Assembly: GCA_009873655.1 (NCBI GenBank)
Contig: WAIB01000003.1
Span: forward strand, 62,001 to 126,000
Reading direction: 5' to 3'
Source of the DNA: Nitrospinota bacterium
GTDB lineage: Bacteria; Nitrospinota; Nitrospinia; Nitrospinales; VA-1
DNA: 64,000 nt
Shown here: positions 54,270 to 62,890 of the stretch, piece by piece
Layout of the letters: every line of letters begins with the position of its first letter
Numbering within the stretch: the stretch's first letter is position 1
The notes under the pieces: generated by a model
Told to the model about the DNA's origin: nothing
Seen by the model: the letters and a program-made list of their open reading frames with translations, nothing else
Databases searched by the model: none
Made by a program: the position numbers and the translations under genes

Positions 54270-55328
54270 TTAGTTGTTGCTGTTTTGGTTGGATCGAATG
54301 GTTTCAAAAACTTCTTCTGCGGTCACCTGTTTCATGCATTCATTGGTTCCAAGAGGACATTTCCTTTTCCAGCAGAAACTGCAGGACAGCAATTTATAAA
54401 CGGTTCCATGATGGAGCCCGTAAGCACCATTTCGTGCTGGATCCGTAGGGCCAAACAACGACACCGTGGGGATGCCCAACGCTGCGCAAAGATGTAACGG
54501 TCCCGAGTCACAACTTACCAGTAGTGTGAGGTGTTTGTAAAGGGATATGGATTCTTTAATCGTCGTGGGGGGGGCGACCCAGCATTTTTGTTTCATGGAG
54601 GCCGCGATCCGCTCTGTCTTTTGTTCTTCACCTGGTCCCCAGGTCAATAGTATAGAGCAGTTCATTTCAACGGCTATGCGGTCTGCTAATTCTGCAAACC
54701 GTTCCAGATCCCAAAGTTTGCTTTCGAATCCCGCTCCCGGGTTGATACCTACGATGGGTTTGTTTGTGAGTTCGGAATTGCTTTGGAAAAAGTCCTCTAC
54801 CTTGGGGGAAGGAGCTGAAGGGAGAGGAAACTGCTTCACTTCTTTTTGAGTGTTTAAGGCCGATTGCACCAGGGTCAGATACATGTCGACGACATGAATT
54901 CCACTTCCGATAGCAGGGCCTTTTTTATTGGTAAACACCGAACTGATCTTTTCCTTGCAGTTTTTTTTGTGGAATCCAACTTTGATGCGCGCCCCGCTCG
55001 CCATTGCTACCAGACCGCTCTTTATCAGGCCGTGAAAATCAAAAGCCATATCAAATTTATGTTGCCGCAGACTTTTTATTGTTTGCAGGATTTCCTTAAG
55101 GGTTTCCCGGTTCCAGTTTTTGCGCCAGAATTTGGTGCGCAGGGTAATGATTTCGTCAATATCCGGGTTTTCATGTAAGAGTTCCTGATACCGTTCTTCA
55201 ACTACCCAGGCAATAAAAGCATCAGGGTATTCCTGTCTCAGGGTACGAGCGGTGGGCAGGGCATGGACGATATCCCCCAAAGAACTCAGTTTAATGATAA
55301 GAAAATTTTTTTGGCTCTTTGAACTCAT
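54270..55328 (-). CDS. Glycosyltransferase family 9 (lipopolysaccharide heptosyltransferase)
   Basis: NFLIIKLSSLGDIVHALPTARTLRQEYPDAFIAWVVEE; LLVSCDSGPLHLCAALGIPTVSLFGPTDPARNGAYG. Confidence 0.92.
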   Translation of the reverse strand: MSSKSQKNFLIIKLSSLGDIVHALPTARTLRQEYPDAFIAWVVEERYQELLHENPDIDEIITLRTKFWRKNWNRETLKEILQTIKSLRQHKFDMAFDFHGLIKSGLVAMASGARIKVGFHKKNCKEKISSVFTNKKGPAIGSGIHVVDMYLTLVQSALNTQKEVKQFPLPSAPSPKVEDFFQSNSELTNKPIVGINPGAGFESKLWDLERFAELADRIAVEMNCSILLTWGPGEEQKTERIAASMKQKCWVAPPTTIKESISLYKHLTLLVSCDSGPLHLCAALGIPTVSLFGPTDPARNGAYGLHHGTVYKLLSCSFCWKRKCPLGTNECMKQVTAEEVFETIRSNQNSNN

Positions 55329-55341
55329 TTGACCAGGAAAG

Positions 55342-55824
55342 TCATGGTTTAATATATTTCAATATCCTGCCATAGATCCGGTAACCCAAATAGCCCATGG
55401 CGCTGCCAAATATCATCCCGCCAAAAACATCGGATGGGTAATGAACTTTTAAATAAACTCTCGCATAGCAAACGATCAATGCCAAAGCAAAGACCAGTAA
55501 TGTTGTATTGCGGAAACACAGGCTTAAAAGAGTTGCCGCGGCAAATGAATTTACCGCGTGGTTGGAGGGAAAAGAAAAACTGTTGGAACAACTGACAGCT
55601 CCTATTATGTCAGGTGGCAGGACATGGCAAGGGCGAATTCGCTGAATGCCTTCCTTTAAAATATTATGTCCTATCGCATCGGCCAGGCCAATTGCGATGG
55701 CTGCGGCGATAAGGAAAGCCAGTCCGCGTTTTTTGTATGTTCCAAGGAGAGCCAAAAAGCAGATCAGGCCGGGTAGATAAAAGTTTTCCTTTACCGTAAC
55801 AAACAGCATGAACTTATCCATCAT
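55342..55824 (-). CDS. PAP2-family phosphatase
   Basis: RIRPCHVLPPDIIGAVSCSNSFSFPSNHAVNSFAAATLL...YLKVHYPSDVFGGMIFG. Confidence 0.9.
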   Translation of the reverse strand: MMDKFMLFVTVKENFYLPGLICFLALLGTYKKRGLAFLIAAAIAIGLADAIGHNILKEGIQRIRPCHVLPPDIIGAVSCSNSFSFPSNHAVNSFAAATLLSLCFRNTTLLVFALALIVCYARVYLKVHYPSDVFGGMIFGSAMGYLGYRIYGRILKYIKP

Positions 55825-56056
55825 TCGGGATTGAAAATGCTGGTTGATCCAGTAGAATAGCGAAAGATCGAAATCGTGGATGGTAATCGTTCCTTAGAAA
55901 ATAGAGGAAATACAAGTAATAATTGGATTTTATGAAGCTTTGTGCGTTCAGTCAACCCCTTCTCATATAGGATCTGAATACTCAGACCCGCGGCTCGAAG
56001 TTTGTAATGAGTGATATCGGCCTGCCGGTTTCATGGTGATTTAATTAATTTTAGGA

Positions 56057-56734
56057 ATGGAAAGAAATAACGAAAACGCGGTAATTCTTTTTGCGCGCGA
56101 CCCGGTTTTGGGTCAGGTTAAAACCCGGTTGAGTTCTTTTCTCGACGATGAAACCATTCTCAGGCTTTATATCTGCTTTGTTGAGGACAGCCTGGAAAAA
56201 ATAAGAAGAGTGGACAATGCCGATAGTTTCGTGGGAGTCTTTCCGGAAAACCATTCCGGTTTCTTTAACGGAACCGTGCATTCTGGTATGAAGGTTTTCG
56301 CGCAACAGGGCCATGACCTGGGAGAAAAAATGCGATCGGCTTTTGCCGACCGGTTTAAGGAAGGGTATAGCAAGGTGGTTGTCATCGGTTCGGATAGCCC
56401 TTCCTTGCCCCGGACTTATATTGATAAGGCATTTGCTTCGGAAAAGGATTTAGTCCTGGGCCCCAGCACGGATGGAGGCTATTATCTGATCGCTATGACA
56501 GGAAGCGTTTTTGAAGTGTTTGCGGGAGTTCCCTGGGGAACTGAAAAGGTTTTGGAAGAAACATTAAAGAAGGTTAAGGGCGCAAACATCTCTTTAGAAT
56601 TGTTACCCGTCTGGTACGATGTGGATTTGCCTGAAGACTTGAGGTTTCTTAAAACCCACCTGGCTCTTATTGACCATTCCGGTCTTGGTGACGGTGGTAA
56701 TACCAAAAAACTAATTGATGAATTGTCGTTTTAA
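56057..56734 (+). CDS. TIGR04282/DUF2064-type glycosyltransferase
   Basis: ILFARDPVLGQVKTRL; VVIGSDSPSLPRTYIDKAF; LGPSTDGGYYLIAM. Confidence 0.88.
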   Translation: MERNNENAVILFARDPVLGQVKTRLSSFLDDETILRLYICFVEDSLEKIRRVDNADSFVGVFPENHSGFFNGTVHSGMKVFAQQGHDLGEKMRSAFADRFKEGYSKVVVIGSDSPSLPRTYIDKAFASEKDLVLGPSTDGGYYLIAMTGSVFEVFAGVPWGTEKVLEETLKKVKGANISLELLPVWYDVDLPEDLRFLKTHLALIDHSGLGDGGNTKKLIDELSF

Positions 56735-56752
56735 CAAGGGTGGTCCTTAAAG

Positions 56753-58054
56753 ATGAAGCTTTGCAAATATTCAGACCCGGATTACAAAGATGTGATCGGC
56801 GCTTTGGTTAACAGGTCGAATAAGGACCTGTTTGTTCAAGATGAAACGGTTCGAAAAATTTTAAATGGTGTCAAAGAAAAGGGCGATGCAGAGGTATTAA
56901 GGCTGACCCATCAGTTCGATCGTCATACCTTGCCGTTGGAAAAAATCCGGGTGACCTCCGAGGAAATAAAAGCGGCTTATAACGGATTGAACCCGGAAGA
57001 GCTCGATGCGTTGAAAGAGGCTGCGAACAGGATCCGGTTGTTTCATGAAAGGCAAAAGCAGGACTCCTGGACTTATGAAGAGAACGGAATCTCCCTCGGC
57101 CAGATGGTCAGGCCTTTGGAAGTGGCGGGAATTTACGTTCCGGGAGGCAAGGCTTCTTATCCATCTTCCGTTTTGATGAATGCGATTCCCGCAAAGGTGG
57201 CCGGTGTTGAGCGGATAATCATGTGCTCTCCGTTTCCAGAGGGCCAGACACGGCCTCATGTTCTCGTTGCGGCCGATCTGGCCGGGGTTACGGAAATTTT
57301 TAAAATAGGGGGAGCCCAGGCGGTAGCAGCCATGGCTTTCGGCACAGATACAATACCCCGGGTGGATAAAATAGTGGGGCCCGGAAACATATTTGTCGCT
57401 TTGGCCAAAAGGCTGGTTTTTGGAATTGTGGATATAGATATGATCGCCGGTCCCAGTGAAATTTTGATCATTGCAGATCATTCCGCCGATCCCGCTTTTG
57501 TCGCCGCCGATTTATTGTCCCAGGCGGAACATGATGAAGACGCGGTTCCCATTCTGGTGACCTCCGATGAAAGTCTTGCAGAGAAGGTAGGGAAAGAACT
57601 GGAAAAGCAGGTCGAAGCCCTGAGCAAGAGGCATATCGCCAAAGTTTCCTTGAAGAATAACGGTTATTCGATAGTTGCGGAATCGCTTTCGGAAGCAGTG
57701 AATATCGCCAATCAAATTGCCCCGGAGCACCTGGAACTTTCCGTGGAAAACCCCATGGAGTGGGCCGAAAAGATCCAAAACGCAGGAGCTGTATTTTTGG
57801 GACATTATACCCCCGAAGCCATGGGAGACTACCTCGCAGGCCCCAATCACGTTTTACCCACCAGCGGTACGGCACGGTTTTCGTCACCCCTGGGAGTCTA
57901 CGATTTCATCAAACGAACCAGCCTGATTTCCTATTCCAAAGAAGCACTGGAAAAATGTTACAAAACTGTTACATTGCTGGCAGAAATGGAGGATCTGGGT
58001 GCCCATGCAAATTCGGTGAAAATGCGGCTGGATGGGCCCGATAAAAAATCCTAA
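56753..58054 (+). CDS. hisD: Histidinol dehydrogenase
   Basis: [71 protein letters not shown]. Confidence 0.97.
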   Translation: MKLCKYSDPDYKDVIGALVNRSNKDLFVQDETVRKILNGVKEKGDAEVLRLTHQFDRHTLPLEKIRVTSEEIKAAYNGLNPEELDALKEAANRIRLFHERQKQDSWTYEENGISLGQMVRPLEVAGIYVPGGKASYPSSVLMNAIPAKVAGVERIIMCSPFPEGQTRPHVLVAADLAGVTEIFKIGGAQAVAAMAFGTDTIPRVDKIVGPGNIFVALAKRLVFGIVDIDMIAGPSEILIIADHSADPAFVAADLLSQAEHDEDAVPILVTSDESLAEKVGKELEKQVEALSKRHIAKVSLKNNGYSIVAESLSEAVNIANQIAPEHLELSVENPMEWAEKIQNAGAVFLGHYTPEAMGDYLAGPNHVLPTSGTARFSSPLGVYDFIKRTSLISYSKEALEKCYKTVTLLAEMEDLGAHANSVKMRLDGPDKKS

Positions 58055-58088
58055 AAACATTATATTTTAAGGGTTGCGGGGGTCGATT

Positions 58089-58117
58089 TTGACTTGACAC
58101 ATAGTAAAGGCTATGAT
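58089..58117 (+). promoter_or_regulatory. sigma70-like promoter upstream of the bd-like oxidase/cytochrome cluster
   Basis: TTGACT - 17 nt - TATGAT, ~300 nt before the ATG at 58422. Confidence 0.6.
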
Positions 58118-58421
58118 TTAATCACCATCATTTTGGGCACTTGTGCGCCAAAAAGCAGCCCGGTTGGAGGGTTTTAAAAACCCTTATAAAAGCGTAAGTT
58201 GCAGACTTTATTGGTTTTATTTTAATTCTGCTGCCAGGCTTTTTGAGCGGGCCCTTGTCACATGAGGAGGTTTTTGTTGGCGAGGTTATTGTGTTTGGTT
58301 GTTTTTTTTAGCGGGACTGAGAAAGAGAATCAAGTTTGAGTGAGTTTATATATATAGGTACCTAATCAAGTTATGTATTACTAGCACGGATCCCGATCAG
58401 ATCCAAAAGGAGGTTAAAGCT

Positions 58422-60395
58422 ATGTTGGGGAAAAACACACGTAGTATCGGGGCATTATCTCTGGGGTTGGTACTGGCAGTAGCCATTTACCTGGTCCCGG
58501 GAATGACCGGCATTGCGGATGCCAAGGAGGCATTTGCAGAGCAAGTCTTCGCTGAAGAAGCTTTTGCTAAGGAAGTTCAGGCGGAAGAAGCTGTTGAAGG
58601 CGAGGGCGAACCGGAAATTGAGTGGAGCCAGGACGTTTTCTATAAGGACTGGGAAGGCAATCCGCTTAAAGGGCCGGTAAGTGGACATCCGGCGCCGGAA
58701 TTAGGCCCGACGGACTACAACACTTATGAATTTGCGCCCAGCCGTATTATTCTCTGGGTGGCAAACCAGCAGCATCTCTATTTTGGTAGTTTCGTCCTTG
58801 CGGTTCCGATCTTCTGTATGATTATCGAGTTCATCGGAATTCGTGTTAAAGATGAAGATCCGGTAATGGCGGCGAAGTATGACAGGCTGGCACATGACCT
58901 GATGAAGGTCAGTCTGACCGCTTACTCCTGGACCGCTATTCTGGGTGGTGTTCTCCTCTTTACATTTATCACCCTGTTCCCCGGATTCTTCAAGTACATG
59001 GCAGGGATTTTCCGCCCTGTAATGCACGTTTACGCGCTCATGTTCCTGGCGGAATCTGGAGTTCTCTATGTTTATTACTATGGTTGGGACAAGATGAAGG
59101 AAGACAAGTTCCTCAAATGGGTTCATTGTAGTCTTTCGGTTCTCCTCAACCTGATCGGAACGGTTCTGATGTATCTGGCCAATTCCTGGGCGACCTTCAT
59201 GCAGGCTCCCGGCGGAATTGACTCGCAAGGCCGTTTCCTTGGAAATATCTGGCACGTTATTCATTCCACGCTTTGGAACCCGGTTGGGGTTCATCGTATT
59301 CTCGGAAACATCGTTTTCGGTGGTGGAATCGTTGGTGCGTATGCCGCTTATCATTACCTCACAGCCAAAAACGAAGAAGAAAGAGCTCATTACGACTGGG
59401 TTTGTTATGTCGCGATGTTCATCGCTATCTTCGGTTTGATTCCGCTGCCTTTCGCAGGGTACTGGTTGATGAAAGAGGTGTATGCTTTCCGTCAGCAAAT
59501 GGGTATTACCCTGATGGGCGGCATCATGGCCTGGTTGTTTATCATCCAGGCGGTAATGATTGGTCTGCTGTTCTTCGGCGCGAATTCCTATCTGCATAAT
59601 GGTATGTCGAGGGTTAAGGGATCGCATCGATATATGAAGTATTGTAAATACATGGTTCTTCTTCTGATCTGTTGTTTCACCATGTGGATGACTCCTCATA
59701 CGATCGTTATGACCCCTGCTGAATTGAAGGCAATGGGTGGTGCGCAGCATCCGGTCGTTGGGCACTTTGGTGTAATGTCAGCCAAGAACACAGCGGTTAA
59801 CCTGATGATTACCTGTACGGTTCTCTGTTTCCTTCTGTATCAGAGAGCGAATAAGAAGATCACGGTGCCATGGGCAACCGTGGGTAACTGCTGGATCACA
59901 GCCATCTTTATCGGGGCGGCTGCCAATATCATCTTCCTGGGCGTATATGGTTACTTCCTTCCTGCTAACCAGCGGGTAGGGCTTTCCGTGCCTCAGGTGA
60001 CATCTACTCTTACGACTCTGTTTGCGGGAACCGCGATCAATATCTCCATGTTTAAAGATTCCGAATCTTATGGTGATATCCAGTGGGGCACGCAGTCCAA
60101 GGTTGGAACTTACGCCATTTTCCTTCTGGCGATTTCCTTCACCTGGTTGATGGGTCTCATGGGTTATATCCGTTCAGCGGTGCGCCTGTTCTGGCACGTG
60201 ACGGAAGTTGTTCGTGATAACTCTGCGGATGCATACACTCTGACAATTGGTGAGGCGGGTAAAATGCTTACCTTCAATGCCTTGTTTGTTTGGGTGCAGT
60301 TCGTTGTGGTTTTCTGGGTAGGTAGTCTGACTGCCAAGAAAATTCCGGCCAAGGCTCCAGAGGGGGTTCCGGTTCCGGCGCAACAGCAACAATAA
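58422..60395 (+). CDS. Cytochrome bd ubiquinol oxidase subunit I-like membrane protein with N-terminal signal-like and Ala/Glu-rich extension
   Basis: AAAAGGAGG RBS; multi-TM; FLAESGVLYVYYYGWDKM, ANSWATFMQAPGG, VHRILGNIVFGGGIVGAYAAYHYL resemble CydA helices. Confidence 0.82.
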   Translation: MLGKNTRSIGALSLGLVLAVAIYLVPGMTGIADAKEAFAEQVFAEEAFAKEVQAEEAVEGEGEPEIEWSQDVFYKDWEGNPLKGPVSGHPAPELGPTDYNTYEFAPSRIILWVANQQHLYFGSFVLAVPIFCMIIEFIGIRVKDEDPVMAAKYDRLAHDLMKVSLTAYSWTAILGGVLLFTFITLFPGFFKYMAGIFRPVMHVYALMFLAESGVLYVYYYGWDKMKEDKFLKWVHCSLSVLLNLIGTVLMYLANSWATFMQAPGGIDSQGRFLGNIWHVIHSTLWNPVGVHRILGNIVFGGGIVGAYAAYHYLTAKNEEERAHYDWVCYVAMFIAIFGLIPLPFAGYWLMKEVYAFRQQMGITLMGGIMAWLFIIQAVMIGLLFFGANSYLHNGMSRVKGSHRYMKYCKYMVLLLICCFTMWMTPHTIVMTPAELKAMGGAQHPVVGHFGVMSAKNTAVNLMITCTVLCFLLYQRANKKITVPWATVGNCWITAIFIGAAANIIFLGVYGYFLPANQRVGLSVPQVTSTLTTLFAGTAINISMFKDSESYGDIQWGTQSKVGTYAIFLLAISFTWLMGLMGYIRSAVRLFWHVTEVVRDNSADAYTLTIGEAGKMLTFNALFVWVQFVVVFWVGSLTAKKIPAKAPEGVPVPAQQQQ

Positions 60396-60410
60396 CTATT
60401 ATAATTTTGG

Positions 60411-60442
60411 ATTGGGCTCCACAATACTCTGTGGGGCTCAAT
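60411..60442 (+). other. Intercistronic RNA hairpin between the bd-like gene and the di-heme cytochrome gene
   Basis: ATTGGGCTCCACA - ATACTC - TGTGGGGCTCAAT, 13 bp including two G-U pairs; no T run after it. Confidence 0.6.
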
Positions 60443-60479
60443 TCCGATTTAATCTGAGGGTATAGGAGAGAGAGGGAAA

Positions 60480-61856
60480 ATGTTACCAGAGCAGCATGAC
60501 ATATTATTTTCGTTTCTATCGATACTGTTTGCCACTTTTGGTGTTTTTGTATTTGGCAATGTTATCCAAAATTGCAGGGAGAGGGAAGGTCTGAATACCA
60601 CCTTATGGGGTGGTATTTTTGGTATCTTCGCCATCACCTTGTTCTTGATGACTGTTCATATGTTCAGTCTGGTTCAGAGAGACCAGTTGATATTCTTCTT
60701 TTCAACTTACATCTGGACCATTCTCTTGTTGCTTCTCGTTTGGGGGGTTTTCTTCAAGAGTAATAAAATTGAAAGCCAATCGCCTCCGATCATTCGGGGG
60801 TTCTTCTTCTGGACCACGGTATCCGTACTGTTGGCGGGTTACACCAACTGGTTGCCGCAACAGCGTAGTGATCCACCCCCAAAGGAAGCAGCGGTTGTGG
60901 GTGACCTCACTATGGAAGAATTTGCTGAAATGGGGCGTGTAATTATCTTTGGCGCGAAACAGGTTGCCGGTCAGAAGTCAATTGGTAAGGGCCAGTGTCC
61001 CCTGTGTCACACTTTTGAAGCGGGTAACAATATAGGTCGTTGTCCGAACCTGTTTGGTGTTGAGAAAAGAAGTCATGAACGCGTAAAAGAAGAAAGATAT
61101 GCAACCAGCCCAGTAGCCATTGGCGAAACCGAGCCGGCTGCAGGAATTGTTAAAGGTAAATACGATCAAATCCCAGAGGAATACAAGCGCCAGCACGGAC
61201 CGGACGAGTTGACGGGTGAGGACTATATTCGTGAATCTCTGATGTGTCCCACTTGCTACGTGGTTAAGGGATATGGTAAGGCTGGCGATACCAAAAGCCC
61301 GATGCCGGTTATCACTAAGCCGCCTATCAGCTTGAGCCGCACCGAAGTGAACGCGGTTATTGCTTATCTTCAGTCAAAAGACACCCCGGGTGAGTTTGCG
61401 GCGGTGACGGTTCCATTACCGCAGGATGATGCAGGAAACACCGGCGGTGGTGATGCGACTGCTGAAGAGGATAGTGGTGGAGATGAAGAAGGCCCGGTTT
61501 TTGTTACAGGTAAGGAGGATATCCAGACCATGATCAATACCCTGGGCTGTCCTCTCTGTCACACGATTCCGGGTGTTGAGGGTGCTATGGGCCAATTGGG
61601 GCCGGTTCTTCATGAGAAGATAAATGCTCCCAAGAGGATCAAAGATCCTAACTACAAGGGTAAAGCTACCAACACCAAGGAATATGTCAGGGAATCGATA
61701 CTGGAACCTGGTGCGTATGTGGTGTTTAACGAAGAAGCCGGAGAATCTTTTCCGGATGGTTTAATGCCTACAACCTTCTCAGAGCAACTTTCAGTTCAGG
61801 CGCTCGATAAGCTTGTAGACTTTATTAGTCAGACCGAACCCCCGGCTGGCAGTTAA
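60480..61856 (+). CDS. Membrane-anchored di-heme cytochrome c protein
   Basis: Several N-terminal TM helices; two CPLCH heme motifs; YIRES...PMP and YVRES...LMP cytochrome c fold elements. Confidence 0.85.
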   Translation: MLPEQHDILFSFLSILFATFGVFVFGNVIQNCREREGLNTTLWGGIFGIFAITLFLMTVHMFSLVQRDQLIFFFSTYIWTILLLLLVWGVFFKSNKIESQSPPIIRGFFFWTTVSVLLAGYTNWLPQQRSDPPPKEAAVVGDLTMEEFAEMGRVIIFGAKQVAGQKSIGKGQCPLCHTFEAGNNIGRCPNLFGVEKRSHERVKEERYATSPVAIGETEPAAGIVKGKYDQIPEEYKRQHGPDELTGEDYIRESLMCPTCYVVKGYGKAGDTKSPMPVITKPPISLSRTEVNAVIAYLQSKDTPGEFAAVTVPLPQDDAGNTGGGDATAEEDSGGDEEGPVFVTGKEDIQTMINTLGCPLCHTIPGVEGAMGQLGPVLHEKINAPKRIKDPNYKGKATNTKEYVRESILEPGAYVVFNEEAGESFPDGLMPTTFSEQLSVQALDKLVDFISQTEPPAGS

Positions 61857-61870
61857 TATAGGAGACAACA

Positions 61871-62848
61871 ATGAATAAATCTTTAGTAAGTTTCTTGGTA
61901 TTTGTTGTCGGCCTAGCGGTGTTTCATAACGCTATATTTCCTATCTTTACACCGAAGGAGGTCGGCTGGATTCTTAACAGATACGTTTACTTTCTGTTGT
62001 TCGTGGCGTATTTGATCATTACCAACTTGGCACTCAAACTCAAACCACCGATTGCAATGATGGGGATGTTTGTCTGGTTGATAGGTTTTTATTTTTACAA
62101 ATTTGTTTTGTACCCACCTATTCCCTGGACTCTTTTCATCACTTACATGGTGATGTGGTCTATCGGAACCTTTCTTTTCATCAGTCAGGATCCGGAAACG
62201 TTTCGAGAGTTCAGGAAGCCGATTGTAAAAACAATCGTAGGTGAGTACAAATTAGCAAGGATTATTGTGTTTACGGCATTGCCTATTCTTGTGGGAATGG
62301 CTACATACAATGCAATTTATCCAAGTTATCTGGAGCCAGTTGAGTTGAGGACGGTTCATCCCGCGCCTCCTGCCACCACCAAGGTGCATGGTAAAACTTA
62401 TCCGCTGGAGTCCACTAACAATCCTTTCCGCGTTGATGAGCAGGATAACTATAAGGACAGTTTTCCTTTCCTCGATGCGGACAAGCAAGAGTACATGAAG
62501 TATGTGACGGAAGGCGGTACGATTTTCTTTCAAAACTGCCACTATTGTCATGGTGATCAGCTGAATGGATTGGGGATGTTTTCGCATGTATTCAACCCCA
62601 CTCCTGCTAACTTCATTGATCCGGGTACCATCGCCATGTTGCAGGAAGCATTTCTGTTCTGGCGGGTGTCAAAGGGCGGACCAGGTCTGCCCAACGAGTC
62701 CACCCCCTGGTCCTCAGCAATGCCTCCCTGGGAAGAGCATTTGAAAACCGAAGAAATCTGGAAAGTCATTCTGTTTGAATACTGGTACACAGGCTGGCAT
62801 CCAAGAACTTTCGGTACAGAATCCTCTACCGCAGGTGGTGGGGAATAA
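61871..62848 (+). CDS. Membrane-anchored mono-heme cytochrome c protein
   Basis: N-terminal TM helices; GGTIFFQNCHYCHGDQLNGLG...SAMPPWEEHLKTEEIWKVI. Confidence 0.85.
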   Translation: MNKSLVSFLVFVVGLAVFHNAIFPIFTPKEVGWILNRYVYFLLFVAYLIITNLALKLKPPIAMMGMFVWLIGFYFYKFVLYPPIPWTLFITYMVMWSIGTFLFISQDPETFREFRKPIVKTIVGEYKLARIIVFTALPILVGMATYNAIYPSYLEPVELRTVHPAPPATTKVHGKTYPLESTNNPFRVDEQDNYKDSFPFLDADKQEYMKYVTEGGTIFFQNCHYCHGDQLNGLGMFSHVFNPTPANFIDPGTIAMLQEAFLFWRVSKGGPGLPNESTPWSSAMPPWEEHLKTEEIWKVILFEYWYTGWHPRTFGTESSTAGGGE

Positions 62849-62890
62849 CTTGAACTTAACGGTTACAAACCTAAACATATGGAAATGACC

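Noticed and set aside
61230-61250. CPTCY as a third, degenerate heme site in the di-heme cytochrome
   Set aside because: It aligns with EPGAY of the second domain rather than with the CPLCH positions, so it is not a decayed heme motif
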